Origin: Yimella sp. cx-51
Lineage (GTDB): Bacteria > Actinomycetota > Actinomycetes > Actinomycetales > Dermatophilaceae
Direction of reading: 5' to 3'
Length of the DNA stretch: 64,000 nt
Assembly (NCBI RefSeq): GCF_017654605.1
Contig: NZ_CP072113.1
Span: forward strand, 62,001-126,000
Position 1 is the stretch's first letter. Each line of letters opens with the position of its first letter. Shown piece after piece: positions 53,495-61,603 of this stretch. The translations under genes and the position numbers were made by a program. The notes beneath the pieces are model-generated. The model did not search any database. It saw nothing but the letters and a program-made list of their open reading frames with translations, and was not told the DNA's origin.

Positions 53495-54255
53495 TGACCC
53501 CGTTCGGTGGACATCCTGATCGTCAGACCTTGGTCTGGCAGGGAAGGATGCACTTATGGGTGCGAACAGGGAGAGTTACACCCCGCAGTATCGGCGTGAG
53601 GCCGCTCATTTAGTGATCGATACTGGTCGCTCGATCGCGGTTGTTGCGCGGGAGATCGGTGTCGGGGAGCAGCTGCTGGGTCGGTGGGTCGCGATCGAAC
53701 GCTCGCGGATGGATGACCCGCCCGCAGCGATCGATGCTGATGAGCGGGCCGAGTTGATCCGGTTACGTCGCGAGGTGGCCGAGCTGCGGATGGATCGGGG
53801 TTCCTGAAAAAAGCAGCGGCCTTCTTCGCCACGGAGAACTCGAACCCGAGCAGGCGTTCGCAGTGATCGATGCGGAGAAGGCCGGCTCGAACATGCCCCC
53901 GGTCGTGCGGATGGCTGATCTGCGGGGAGTGTCCCGGTCGGGGTACTACGCCTGGGCCGAGCGAGCGGGTCGTGGTGACCGCGGCGAGCTGAGCCCCAGA
54001 GATTCTCGGCGTGCTGACCTCGTCGTGAAGATCAAAGTCGCCCATGACGCGTCCAAGGGGGTGAATGGTGCCCCGCGGATTACCAGGGATCTTCGCGCGA
54101 CCGGTGAAGTCGTGTCGGTCAAAACGGCCGCGAAACTAATGCGGGACAACGAGATTCGTGGGATCAGTCCCCGACCGTGGCGCCCGGTGACCACGATCGT
54201 TGATCATCACTCACACACGATTCCTGACTTGGTGCAGAACGTGCTCGCGGGGTAG
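53495..54255 (+). mobile_element. Truncated IS3-family relic
   Basis: Contains a complete orfA followed by an orfB fragment. After orfA the AAAAAAG slippery site (53807-53813) allows the usual -1 shift to FLKKAAAFFATE, but another indel near 53835 breaks orfB. Homology resumes as QAFAVIDAEKAGSNMPPVVR and RGVSRSGYYAWAERAGRGD, and ends near 54195 before the catalytic core. The right end is missing. Confidence 0.82.
53556..53807 (+). CDS. IS3-family OrfA of the truncated element
   Basis: 83 residues with GGAAGG upstream; HTH (SIAVVAREIGVGEQLLGRWV) and a short coiled coil (ADERAELIRLRREVAELRMD). Intact but without a usable OrfB. Confidence 0.8.
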   Translation: MGANRESYTPQYRREAAHLVIDTGRSIAVVAREIGVGEQLLGRWVAIERSRMDDPPAAIDADERAELIRLRREVAELRMDRGS

Positions 54256-54336
54256 CGAGCCAGGGGCGTGTCGCGGCAGCACCGGTTGAGTCAGCCGCGC
54301 ATCGTCCGGTCGCAGTTTCCAGCCAACGCCACCGGT

Positions 54337-55326
54337 CTACGCCAGCAGTTCGACCACTGCCTTCTCCAACGCTTCCCGGCGTTTCTCGATGCTCTTCGTC
54401 CTCGGCACGGTGATCGTCGTGCCGCTCTCGTAGAGGTCGAGCACCCGCGGATCGATGTACGAACCACGCGCCACCGTCGGTGTATTGCCGAGGTAGGTGG
54501 CCACCTCCTCGACGGCCGCCTTCACCGCGCGCTTGCGGGACGCCTTGCTGTCGCCGTTCTCGGTCGACTCCGCCAACGCCGCGGCCGCGAGCACGGTCGC
54601 GTGCCAGGTGCGGAAGTCTTTCGCGGTGAGGTCGCCGCCGAAAAGCGTTGCCAGATAAGCGTTCACCGACGCTGCGTCCAGATCGACCCACGAGCGCCCG
54701 TTCTTGTAGGCCAGCAGCCGGCCACTGCCACCGCGCCGCGAACGCATGCGATCAAGCGCCTCGATCGCCACTTTGTCGTCGATGGTCACCGTGTGTTCGA
54801 CGCCTGACTTGCCGACGAACTTGAATACCAGCCCGTCCCGGCCGCGCTTCACGTGCCGCCGCTCCAACGTGGTGAGCCCGAACGAACCGTTGGTGTCGGC
54901 GTACGCGTCGCTGCCGATACGGAAGTAGCCGAGATCTATGAGCCGGACGGCGGTGGCGCTGGCCCGGTCGAGCGTCATGCCCTCACCGCTCAGATCGCGG
55001 ACGATCTGCTTGCGCGCCTTGGGCAACCCGGCCGCGGCGGTGAGCACCCGGTCGAACTTCATCTTGTCGCGCTTGATCCGCCAGTCGGGGTGGTAGAGGT
55101 ACTGCCGACGTCCGGCGGCGTCCATGCCCGTGGCCTGGATGTGGCCGTTCGCCAGCGGGCAGATCCAAACGTCCTGCCAGGCCGGCGGAATGACCAGCGC
55201 CTTGATCCGCTCGACGTCTTCGGCGCTGAGCGCGGCGCCGTCGGCGTCCGCGTAGCTGAACCCCTTGCCGCGCCGTTGCCGGGTGTAGCCGCGCATGGTC
55301 GGCGAGACCTTCCGAAGCCGCGGCAT
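54337..55326 (-). CDS. DNA topoisomerase IB (poxvirus-like)
   Basis: 329 residues. Bacterial type IB topoisomerase that relaxes supercoils. N-terminal beta-barrel with IKALVIPPAWQDVWICPLAN and GRRQYLYHPDWR; catalytic domain with FKFVGKSGVEHTV, KDFRTWHATV (Arg-His-type motif), and the Tyr nucleophile in the ARGSYIDPRVLDLY segment. The start ATG overlaps the stop of the Rho_N small gene by one base (TGATG). Sporadic in actinobacteria. Confidence 0.94.
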   Translation of the reverse strand: MPRLRKVSPTMRGYTRQRRGKGFSYADADGAALSAEDVERIKALVIPPAWQDVWICPLANGHIQATGMDAAGRRQYLYHPDWRIKRDKMKFDRVLTAAAGLPKARKQIVRDLSGEGMTLDRASATAVRLIDLGYFRIGSDAYADTNGSFGLTTLERRHVKRGRDGLVFKFVGKSGVEHTVTIDDKVAIEALDRMRSRRGGSGRLLAYKNGRSWVDLDAASVNAYLATLFGGDLTAKDFRTWHATVLAAAALAESTENGDSKASRKRAVKAAVEEVATYLGNTPTVARGSYIDPRVLDLYESGTTITVPRTKSIEKRREALEKAVVELLA

Positions 55327-55604
55327 CAGTGCTCCCGCAGCGCGTCGATCAACTCGCCCTTGCTCATGCGCGAACGCCCCTCGATGCCGATGTCGCGTGC
55401 ACGTTGGAGCAACTCGTCCTTCGTCATGTCTTCGTAGTCGCCGGCCTTCCCGCCCTTGCGACCGATCGCCGAGCGGGACGTGTTGGCCGCCGCGTTCGCG
55501 ATGCGCGCCGACTTCTCCTTGCTGTTGCCCTCCTCGCGCAGCGCCTCGTACAGGTCCGGGTCTTTCACCGACGGGCCAGGGTCTTCACGCTTCTTCTGTG
55601 CCAT
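55326..55604 (-). CDS. Small Rho_N-domain protein
   Basis: 92 residues from ATG 55604. N-terminal half is charged (SVKDPDLYEALREEGNSKEK, then ARIANA), with the KSARIANAAANTS/GRKGG pattern of the DUF7218-type family. C-terminal 40 residues are a Rho N-terminal/SAP-like helix-extended-helix (MTKDELLQRARDIGIEGRSR), probably nucleic-acid binding. Coupled to topoisomerase IB, so it may aid DNA binding by that enzyme. Confidence 0.82.
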   Translation of the reverse strand: MAQKKREDPGPSVKDPDLYEALREEGNSKEKSARIANAAANTSRSAIGRKGGKAGDYEDMTKDELLQRARDIGIEGRSRMSKGELIDALREH

Positions 55605-55762
55605 GGCTGCCTCTCTCGCGCGGGTGGTTCTCAAACTGTCGCACCCGCGGCGGGCGCAGTGGTGGGAGCGCGATCGGGATTCGTCCGCGGGCGTGTTGCC
55701 CTCGTCCGTTCGCGCGCCGGCCTGGTCCGTGTCATAACGCAGGTGCAGGCCTTTGTTCGTAG

Positions 55763-57088
55763 TCAGCCGCCCTGCAAGAGCCGTTCGAAATCAGTCGATC
55801 GCCGCCAAACGAACTGACGCCCCACGCGCTGCCGCGTGAGGAGTCCGCGCTCTTCGAGGTTCATCAGATCTTGGCGAGCGGTCTCGTGGGATACGCGGTG
55901 GCTCTTGCCGTGGGAATGAACCGTGTATTCCACGTCGGGGTCGGCAAGAGCGGACTCGATGATCGCCAACTGGCGGTGGTTGAACGTTGCGGAGTTTTGG
56001 ACGGCATCGCGGGTTCTTTGCGTCTCGGCGACCTGAGCTGCGAGGTACGCCTCAAGATGGTCAAAGGCGCGGTTGAGTACCTCGAGTTGGTAAATCACGA
56101 AGTGCGTAACGTCGTCTTCGTACTCGCTGTACAGGTAGGCCTTGCCGTATTTGGCGGGCGCCGCCTTCAAGATCGAGGAGATGGTGACGAACTCCGTCAG
56201 CCAAAGCTTTTCGCGGAGCATTACCCAGTAGAAGACGGCTCGCGCCAGGCGACCGTTGCCGTCTACGAAGTAGTGGTCGTGCCCGAGCATGAAGTGGACG
56301 ATGATGGCGCGGACGGTGGCAGGTACCCACTCGTCCGCGGCTCCTGCTCCGCCACTTGCGAACCGGCACAGGGTTTCCAATCTCGCCGGGAGCTCGTCTG
56401 CTGCAGGAGGCTCGTGAACCACTTCGCCTTCTAGGGACTCGACATACACACGCTCATCGCCGACCTGCTGGATACGGCCCGCGTCAGCAGGGTCATCAAG
56501 GGTGTTCATCGTGACTATCTCGTGCAACTCTCGAATCCGTTCCAGCGTGATGGACTCCGAGGCGTGTTCTCTGACGTACTCCATTGCGTTGAAGTTGTTC
56601 CAGATCATCTGTTCGCTTTTGGTGCGGGGCCGACGTCCGCTGCGCAACATCTCCTTGGCGACTCGCCTCGTGGTGGTGGCGCCTTCGAGCTGACTAGATG
56701 TGATCGCCTCCTCCATGAGCGAGCTCACGAGGTAGCGGTCTCTGGTCGCCCGGTTCGTCACTGGTTCGTCCAGGCCGATCCGTCCGCCTGCGCGTGTCGA
56801 AATCTCTTGTAATGGACGAAGCACGTCATTGGGGAGCGAATAGCTGAAGGCAGTTCCAGAGGTACTCGTGAAGGGCAGGGAGCGTGCTTGGGCTCGCCGC
56901 TGCACCCGGGTGGCCACCCACCACTGCTCGCGTGTCAAGCCAGTGGGTGGTGTATGCCAGTACATGCGATCCCACGGCCGGTACGGATCGGTAGCGACGT
57001 TGATGGTGATGAGTGCGTAGGACAGGCTCTCGAACGAACCGCCGAACGCGCCTAGGCCTACCGTTGGTGGGCGCTTGGGGAGGCGCAA
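55763..57088 (-). CDS. Fic-family protein with N-terminal inhibitory motif and C-terminal winged helix
   Basis: 441 residues from TTG 57088 (no stronger start nearby). AMPylation motif HDHYFVDGNGRLAR, a variant of HPFxDGNGRxxR keeping the catalytic His, Asp/Gly/Asn and Arg; the HPF is HYF-like. The inhibitory helix motif SSQLEGA (S-x-x-x-E-G) is N-terminal at about residue 130, a class II Fic. The last 80 residues resemble a winged helix (HRQLAIIESALADPDVEYTV). Two inverted repeats lie just upstream, suggesting self-repression. Confidence 0.9.
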   Translation of the reverse strand: MRLPKRPPTVGLGAFGGSFESLSYALITINVATDPYRPWDRMYWHTPPTGLTREQWWVATRVQRRAQARSLPFTSTSGTAFSYSLPNDVLRPLQEISTRAGGRIGLDEPVTNRATRDRYLVSSLMEEAITSSQLEGATTTRRVAKEMLRSGRRPRTKSEQMIWNNFNAMEYVREHASESITLERIRELHEIVTMNTLDDPADAGRIQQVGDERVYVESLEGEVVHEPPAADELPARLETLCRFASGGAGAADEWVPATVRAIIVHFMLGHDHYFVDGNGRLARAVFYWVMLREKLWLTEFVTISSILKAAPAKYGKAYLYSEYEDDVTHFVIYQLEVLNRAFDHLEAYLAAQVAETQRTRDAVQNSATFNHRQLAIIESALADPDVEYTVHSHGKSHRVSHETARQDLMNLEERGLLTRQRVGRQFVWRRSTDFERLLQGG

Positions 57089-57097
57089 TGCTTCAAC

Positions 57098-57180
57098 CTA
57101 TCTTCAAGAATCTCTTGATGTTGAAGATAGCTGCTAGATGCTTCAAGTTCAAGGCCTTCTAGAAGTTGGCTTGAACTTGA
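57098..57180 (-). promoter_or_regulatory. Paired inverted repeats in the Fic promoter region
   Basis: CTATCTTCAA (57098-57107) pairs with TTGAAGATAG (57121-57130), and TCAAGTTCAAG (57143-57153) with CTTGAACTTGA (57170-57180). Both are perfect and share the TTCAA/TTGAA core; the area is AT-rich compared with surroundings. Positions just before the fic start suggest operators. Confidence 0.6.
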
Positions 57181-57617
57181 CGCAACGTTGTGGCCGCACG
57201 CCAGGCGTGCGTTCGGTCGGCCGGGTTTCGTAGGTCCGCCGCAAAGGTTGGAACGCGGCTGGTTGTGTCGTCGCTGTTTGACTGGGTCGCCCCTGTGGGA
57301 TGTGCGCGGTACAGCCCGATCCAGGAAAAATATTTGTCTCGTTCTTCGTTCCGGGGTTCGGCGATGTGCTCTTCCTTCCCGAAGGCTACGCAGGACCGCG
57401 CGAACCAGTTCTGACAGCGAACTGACGCTATTCCCGGCTCCTGAACAGAGACTGCCTAGGGCACGGGTACCGCGTTTGCGCTCAACAACGGCCGACAGCG
57501 ACCACCACAAGCGTCGTTCGGCGAGTTTCCATTCTTTCGGTGGGCGGACGGTCACCCACCCGCGTGGCCGGCGGGATAACGTCGCCACTGGCAGCAACCC
57601 TCACGAAAGGATCCCTC
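57181..57617. other. Intergenic region upstream of the OsmC gene
   Basis: 437 bp with several short open frames, none convincing. A short palindrome GCACGCC-AGGCGTGC lies near 57195. The promoter of the OsmC gene should be in the right half, but no clear OhrR-type site was recognised. Confidence 0.4.
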
Positions 57618-58046
57618 ATGGAGACGCTCTACACCGCTGAGGCACTCGCGACCGGCGACGGCCGCAACGGCCACACCAAGACCGTCGACGGCTATGTCGA
57701 CCTCGACCTCAAGGTGCCCGAAGGCATGGGTGGCCCCGGTGGCGCGGCCAACCCCGAAGACCTCTTCGCCGCTGGCTACGCCGCGTGCTTCCACGGCGCC
57801 CTGAAGAAGGTCGCCTCTCTCGAGGAGAGCAAGCCCGACCTCACCGACTCCTCGGTGGGCGCGAAGGTGAGCATCGGCAAGCTGGACGAGGGCGGGTTCG
57901 GCCTCGCCGTCGACCTCGAAGTGGTCATCCCCAACATGGAGCAGGACGCCGCCCAGGCGCTCGCCGACAAGGCGCACCAGGTGTGCCCCTACTCCAACGC
58001 GACCCGCGGCAACATCCCGGTCAACGTCACCGTCGCCCAGGACTGA
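57618..58046 (+). CDS. Organic hydroperoxide resistance protein (OsmC/Ohr family)
   Basis: 142 residues from ATG 57618 behind GAAAGGA. Ohr-type thiol peroxidase: first catalytic Cys in AAGYAACFHGALKKVA and second in HQVCPYSNATRGN; GGPGGAANPEDLFAAG is the conserved loop. Reduces organic peroxides with dihydrolipoamide. No adjacent OhrR is seen. Followed by a hairpin terminator. Confidence 0.93.
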   Translation: METLYTAEALATGDGRNGHTKTVDGYVDLDLKVPEGMGGPGGAANPEDLFAAGYAACFHGALKKVASLEESKPDLTDSSVGAKVSIGKLDEGGFGLAVDLEVVIPNMEQDAAQALADKAHQVCPYSNATRGNIPVNVTVAQD

Positions 58047-58065
58047 CCCCAAGGCTCCACCCGAG

Positions 58066-58110
58066 AAGTCCGCAGCATTCGCTGGTTCATCCGCCGAGTG
58101 CTGCGGACTT
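58066..58110 (+). terminator. Terminator of the OsmC gene
   Basis: AAGTCCGCAGCA (58066-58077) pairs perfectly with TGCTGCGGACTT (58099-58110), followed by TTCGTGTTTGTTG. Confidence 0.85.
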
Positions 58111-58330
58111 TCGTGTTTGTTGTCGCCGAGCGACCCGGCCGACCCGACCATGCCTGGCGGACGTCCGACCTCGCGAGACAAATTGCCGACGGCTCAATTC
58201 ACTGCAATTCGCGGAGAATGCGGCGCGTTGACGCCGATAATTCGGGATTGTGACGTGGGCTGTGGTGGGGCGCAGAGGCAGGCTGCCGCATGGCCCGAGC
58301 GTGAGCACGGCGTGGCTGACCTTGGCCGAC

Positions 58331-59764
58331 ATGAACGCCGTGACCTCGTGGCTGCTGTGGTCGCACCGTCTGGCCTCCCCGCTCGGCGGTCTCACCGGCG
58401 CGGAGCTCAGCCACGTCGCCACGTCCAAAGGCATTCCGCTCACCACGTTCGACATCACGCGTGCGGAGAACGGTCTCGGGCAGGCCGATCTGCGCATCAT
58501 CGGACGCTACGAACAGCTTCTTGAATTACCGCCGCTGAGCCTCAGTGCGTCGCTGCGTGCCGCCGCCCGCATCGAGCCGACCTCGCCAGGAAGCGCCGCT
58601 CTGATGCGCTTGCGGAGCATCCCGGAAACCGCGGACGCCCGCCGCGAAGTCATCGCGAACTGTTTCGACCGCGAAAAGCTCAGCGCCGTCGAATGGCTCC
58701 AACTCGCTGATGCCCTCGCCAGCGCGTCGGAGATGCTGCTGCCGCCGCGCATCGTCAGTGCCTGGATCCACCAGCTGATGGACCAATGCATGCGCGCCAC
58801 CGACCGTGGCTACTACCCGCGACTAGAAGCCCTGAGCACTCTGGCCAGCGATGAGCGCTACGCCCTCGACATCATCCGGGCCGCGGAAGACCTCACCAAG
58901 GTGCCCGGTGTTTCGGGCACCCGGGAGGCGTGGTCGGTGGTCGGGGACGTCCGCAGCGCGGCGGCCATCAACACCCTCATCGCGGATCTGGAGGCGGCCA
59001 GCGACGAGCGCTTCGACAACTACAGCATCGCCCTCGTGTCGCCGGCCCACCTGCGCACGTTGAGCGCGGACCAACTGCAAGCGATCGCCGACGAGATCAC
59101 CCGGCGCCTGTCGCGATGGAGCTTGTCGTCGTACGAGCCGCTCGCGCAATTGGCCGCGGAGTTGCCGCACGAGCTCGCCGAACCAATCCTGAAGAAGATC
59201 GACGCGGTGCACCCGCTCGCGCGGTTGACCGGACAGCGCAACGGCCGCGACGTGAGCGACGAGGTCGAGCTCTACACACGCGCCGCCATGGCCGATACGT
59301 GGCCCAACCATCCCGGTGGTGTGTTGAACGAACTCCTGCGAATTGCGTTGCAGGGCAAAGATTCCGGCACTCGCTTCCATGCGGTCACCCTCATCCGGCA
59401 GAGCCCCTTCGTCGCCACGATCTGTGACACCGCCGCGGACGTCTGCGTCAGTGACGCCGATGCCACCTCACGTCAGCTGGCGAGCTACCTGGTGATGAAC
59501 CTCGCCACCCGAGCGAGCGAAAACCGCCTGCGTCGCGTGCTCGAAGAATCGCCGGCATACCGAGTGAGTGCCCTGGTGGGCTTGGCCCACAGTGGAGCCC
59601 TGAACGCGGATGACGATCTGGAGCGCTGGATGAAAGACCCGAAGCTTCGCATGGCAGCCATATACGCGGCCGGGATCACCGGGCATCCGGCGATCAACTC
59701 GCCGCTCGCAACTGGCCCAGAAGCTGCCTGGTGGCGAGGCAAGGGCGGCGGGGTGTCGTCGTGA
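58331..59764 (+). CDS. Hypothetical protein with N-terminal HTH-like and alpha-helical repeats
   Basis: 477 residues from ATG 58331; GTG 58301 and further upstream frames are alternatives, none with a clear ribosome site. Residues about 10-75 look like an Xre-type HTH (GGLTGAELSHVATSKGIPLT, then FDITRAENGLGQADLRIIGR). The remainder is helical, HEAT/ARM-like, with repeated units such as RFHAVTLIRQSPFVATICDT and RLRRVLEESPAYRVSALVGL. I do not recognise a named family. 30 bp upstream of exonuclease III, so possibly co-transcribed. Confidence 0.7.
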   Translation: MNAVTSWLLWSHRLASPLGGLTGAELSHVATSKGIPLTTFDITRAENGLGQADLRIIGRYEQLLELPPLSLSASLRAAARIEPTSPGSAALMRLRSIPETADARREVIANCFDREKLSAVEWLQLADALASASEMLLPPRIVSAWIHQLMDQCMRATDRGYYPRLEALSTLASDERYALDIIRAAEDLTKVPGVSGTREAWSVVGDVRSAAAINTLIADLEAASDERFDNYSIALVSPAHLRTLSADQLQAIADEITRRLSRWSLSSYEPLAQLAAELPHELAEPILKKIDAVHPLARLTGQRNGRDVSDEVELYTRAAMADTWPNHPGGVLNELLRIALQGKDSGTRFHAVTLIRQSPFVATICDTAADVCVSDADATSRQLASYLVMNLATRASENRLRRVLEESPAYRVSALVGLAHSGALNADDDLERWMKDPKLRMAAIYAAGITGHPAINSPLATGPEAAWWRGKGGGVSS

Positions 59765-59794
59765 GCTTCTGGCGTCGGGCTAGCCTCGTGAACC

Positions 59795-60712
59795 GTGCGT
59801 ATTGCCAGCTTCAATGTCAACGGAATCCGCGCGGCCCAGCGCCGCGGCTTTGAGCAGTGGCTGGCCACCTGCAACCCCGATGTCGTTGCGCTGCAAGAGG
59901 TTCGGGCGCAGCACGCCGACATCCCGGAGGGCGTCTACGGCGAATACCACGTGGCCTACGAAGAGGGCGGACTGAAAGGACGCAACGGCGTCGCGGTGAT
60001 GACCCGGCAGGCGCCGGCGGCCGTCCGCACCTGGAGCGGGCATGTGCGACTGAACGGCGAGAAGGTCGACACCGACCCGACGACTCTGGCTCGCGGCATG
60101 CGGGAGTTCGCGCACGAGGGTCGCTATGTCGAGGTCGATCTGGCCGACGTCCCGCTCACCGTCGCCTCGCTCTACTTGCCCAAGGGCGGCCTGCCCGCGC
60201 ACCTGCAGAAGCCCGGCCGCATGCGAGAGGCGCCGGACGGCGGAGCGAAGTACGAGCGCAAGATGCGCTTCCTGGACGCCTTCACCCGGCAGCTTTCTCG
60301 TTCTCGCAGAACGGCTTTGGCGAACGGTCGGGAGTTCCTACTGATGGGTGATCTCAACGTCGCGCACACTCGCTACGACCTCACCAACTGGCGCACGAGC
60401 AATCGGTCGGAGGGCTTCCTCCCCGAGGAGCGCGAATGGATGGGCGCGCAGCTCTCACCGCGCACCCTCATCGACGTCACCCGGCGCCTGCACCCGGAGA
60501 CCGACGGGCCGTACTCGTGGTGGTCGTGGATGGGGGAGGCCTTCACCAAGAACGTCGGCTGGCGCATCGACTACCACCTGGCCACCCCGAAGCTGGCCAA
60601 GAGCGCGACGGCAGCGTGGGTTGATCGCGAGCCGTCCCGGGACGTCCGGATCAGTGATCACGCGCCGGTCGTGGCTGATTACGACGAAACCCAGTGGTCG
60701 CTGGGTCGGTAG
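59795..60712 (+). CDS. xth: Exodeoxyribonuclease III
   Basis: 305 residues, starting GTG 59795. AP endonuclease/3'-exonuclease of base-excision repair. FNVNGIRAA, LQEVRAQ (metal Glu), LYLPKGG, LMGDLNVAHT (Asp/Asn) and the final SDHAPVVADY (His) are all present. Full length; soluble. Convergent with the IclR gene. Confidence 0.94.
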   Translation: MRIASFNVNGIRAAQRRGFEQWLATCNPDVVALQEVRAQHADIPEGVYGEYHVAYEEGGLKGRNGVAVMTRQAPAAVRTWSGHVRLNGEKVDTDPTTLARGMREFAHEGRYVEVDLADVPLTVASLYLPKGGLPAHLQKPGRMREAPDGGAKYERKMRFLDAFTRQLSRSRRTALANGREFLLMGDLNVAHTRYDLTNWRTSNRSEGFLPEEREWMGAQLSPRTLIDVTRRLHPETDGPYSWWSWMGEAFTKNVGWRIDYHLATPKLAKSATAAWVDREPSRDVRISDHAPVVADYDETQWSLGR

Positions 60713-60787
60713 GTGCTGTTCACGCGCGAAGCTGTCGAAGGCGCGTCCGGTCAGCAGCAGCGCATACGGAGTGGGTACGAACTCGCT

Positions 60788-61531
60788 TCAGACAGCAGGA
60801 GTTCCGCCGAGGCGCTGGGTGAGTGACGCCGCGGCTGCGCGACAGGCGTCGCGCAAGTGGGTGACGCGCTCGTCGTCCACGCGGTAGCGCGGGGCGGAGA
60901 TGAGGATCGCCGCGATGAGGTTGCCGCGGTGGTCGTGCACGCCGGCGGAGACGCCGATCTCGTCGGCGGTGGTCTGGCCGATGTTGGCCGCGGTGCCGTC
61001 AACATCGCCGGCGGCCAGCCGGCCGTACATCTGGGCGCCGCTGTTGCGTTTGAGGAAGGCCCGGCGCTCGGCCTCGTCCATGTTGGCCAGGAAGATCCGG
61101 ACGGACGACGATTCGACTGTGCTGTAACGGGTTCCGAGTTCGGAGGAGTGCTTCACCGGATGGCTGGAAGGCACCTGCTCGACGGTGACCGAAGCATTGC
61201 CGTCCCACAGCATCAGCGAACTGGTCTCGCCAGTCTCTGCGCTCAGCGCTGTGAGGACAGGAACGGCTGCGCGGCGGACGTCCAGGTGTGCCAGGAGTGA
61301 TCCGGTGACGCTGAGCAGGCCGAGTCCGAGACGGTACTTCTTGGAGATCGGGTCTTGCTCGACGAGGTCTTCGGCTTCGAGGGTGCTCATCATCCGCGAC
61401 ACCGACGACTTGTGCAGTCCGATCTCCTCGGCGATCTCCACGACGCCGAGCACAGGGCGGTCCGGGCTGAAGCAACGCAGGACGGCCATGGCAGTGGCGA
61501 CGGGGGATGGTCCTCTTGGTTCGCTCGGCAT
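60788..61531 (-). CDS. IclR-family transcriptional regulator
   Basis: 247 residues, ATG 61531 behind GGAGG. Winged HTH (VEIAEEIGLHKSSVSRMMST) and a C-terminal effector domain (SAETGETSSLMLWDGNASVT, then DEIGVSAGVHDHRGNLIAAI). Likely regulator of the creatinase-transporter operon immediately upstream on the same strand, from which it is separated by a hairpin. Confidence 0.92.
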   Translation of the reverse strand: MPSEPRGPSPVATAMAVLRCFSPDRPVLGVVEIAEEIGLHKSSVSRMMSTLEAEDLVEQDPISKKYRLGLGLLSVTGSLLAHLDVRRAAVPVLTALSAETGETSSLMLWDGNASVTVEQVPSSHPVKHSSELGTRYSTVESSSVRIFLANMDEAERRAFLKRNSGAQMYGRLAAGDVDGTAANIGQTTADEIGVSAGVHDHRGNLIAAILISAPRYRVDDERVTHLRDACRAAAASLTQRLGGTPAV

Positions 61532-61558
61532 GGCACCTCCAGCCTGCTGGTAACGGTC

Positions 61559-61588
61559 GAGGCGGGCCCGATGACTCGGACCCGCCTC
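61559..61588 (-). terminator. Hairpin between creatinase and the IclR gene
   Basis: GAGGCGGG (61559-61566) pairs with CCCGCCTC (61581-61588), extended inward by CCGA/TCGG with one mismatch. It should end the transporter-creatinase transcript ahead of the regulator gene. Confidence 0.7.
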
Positions 61589-61603
61589 GCGAGACTACGT
61601 GAC

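Noticed and set aside
57058-57597. 179-codon minus-strand frame between fic and the OsmC gene
   Set aside because: Arg/Ser-rich translation, overlaps the inverted repeats and has no support beyond being open.
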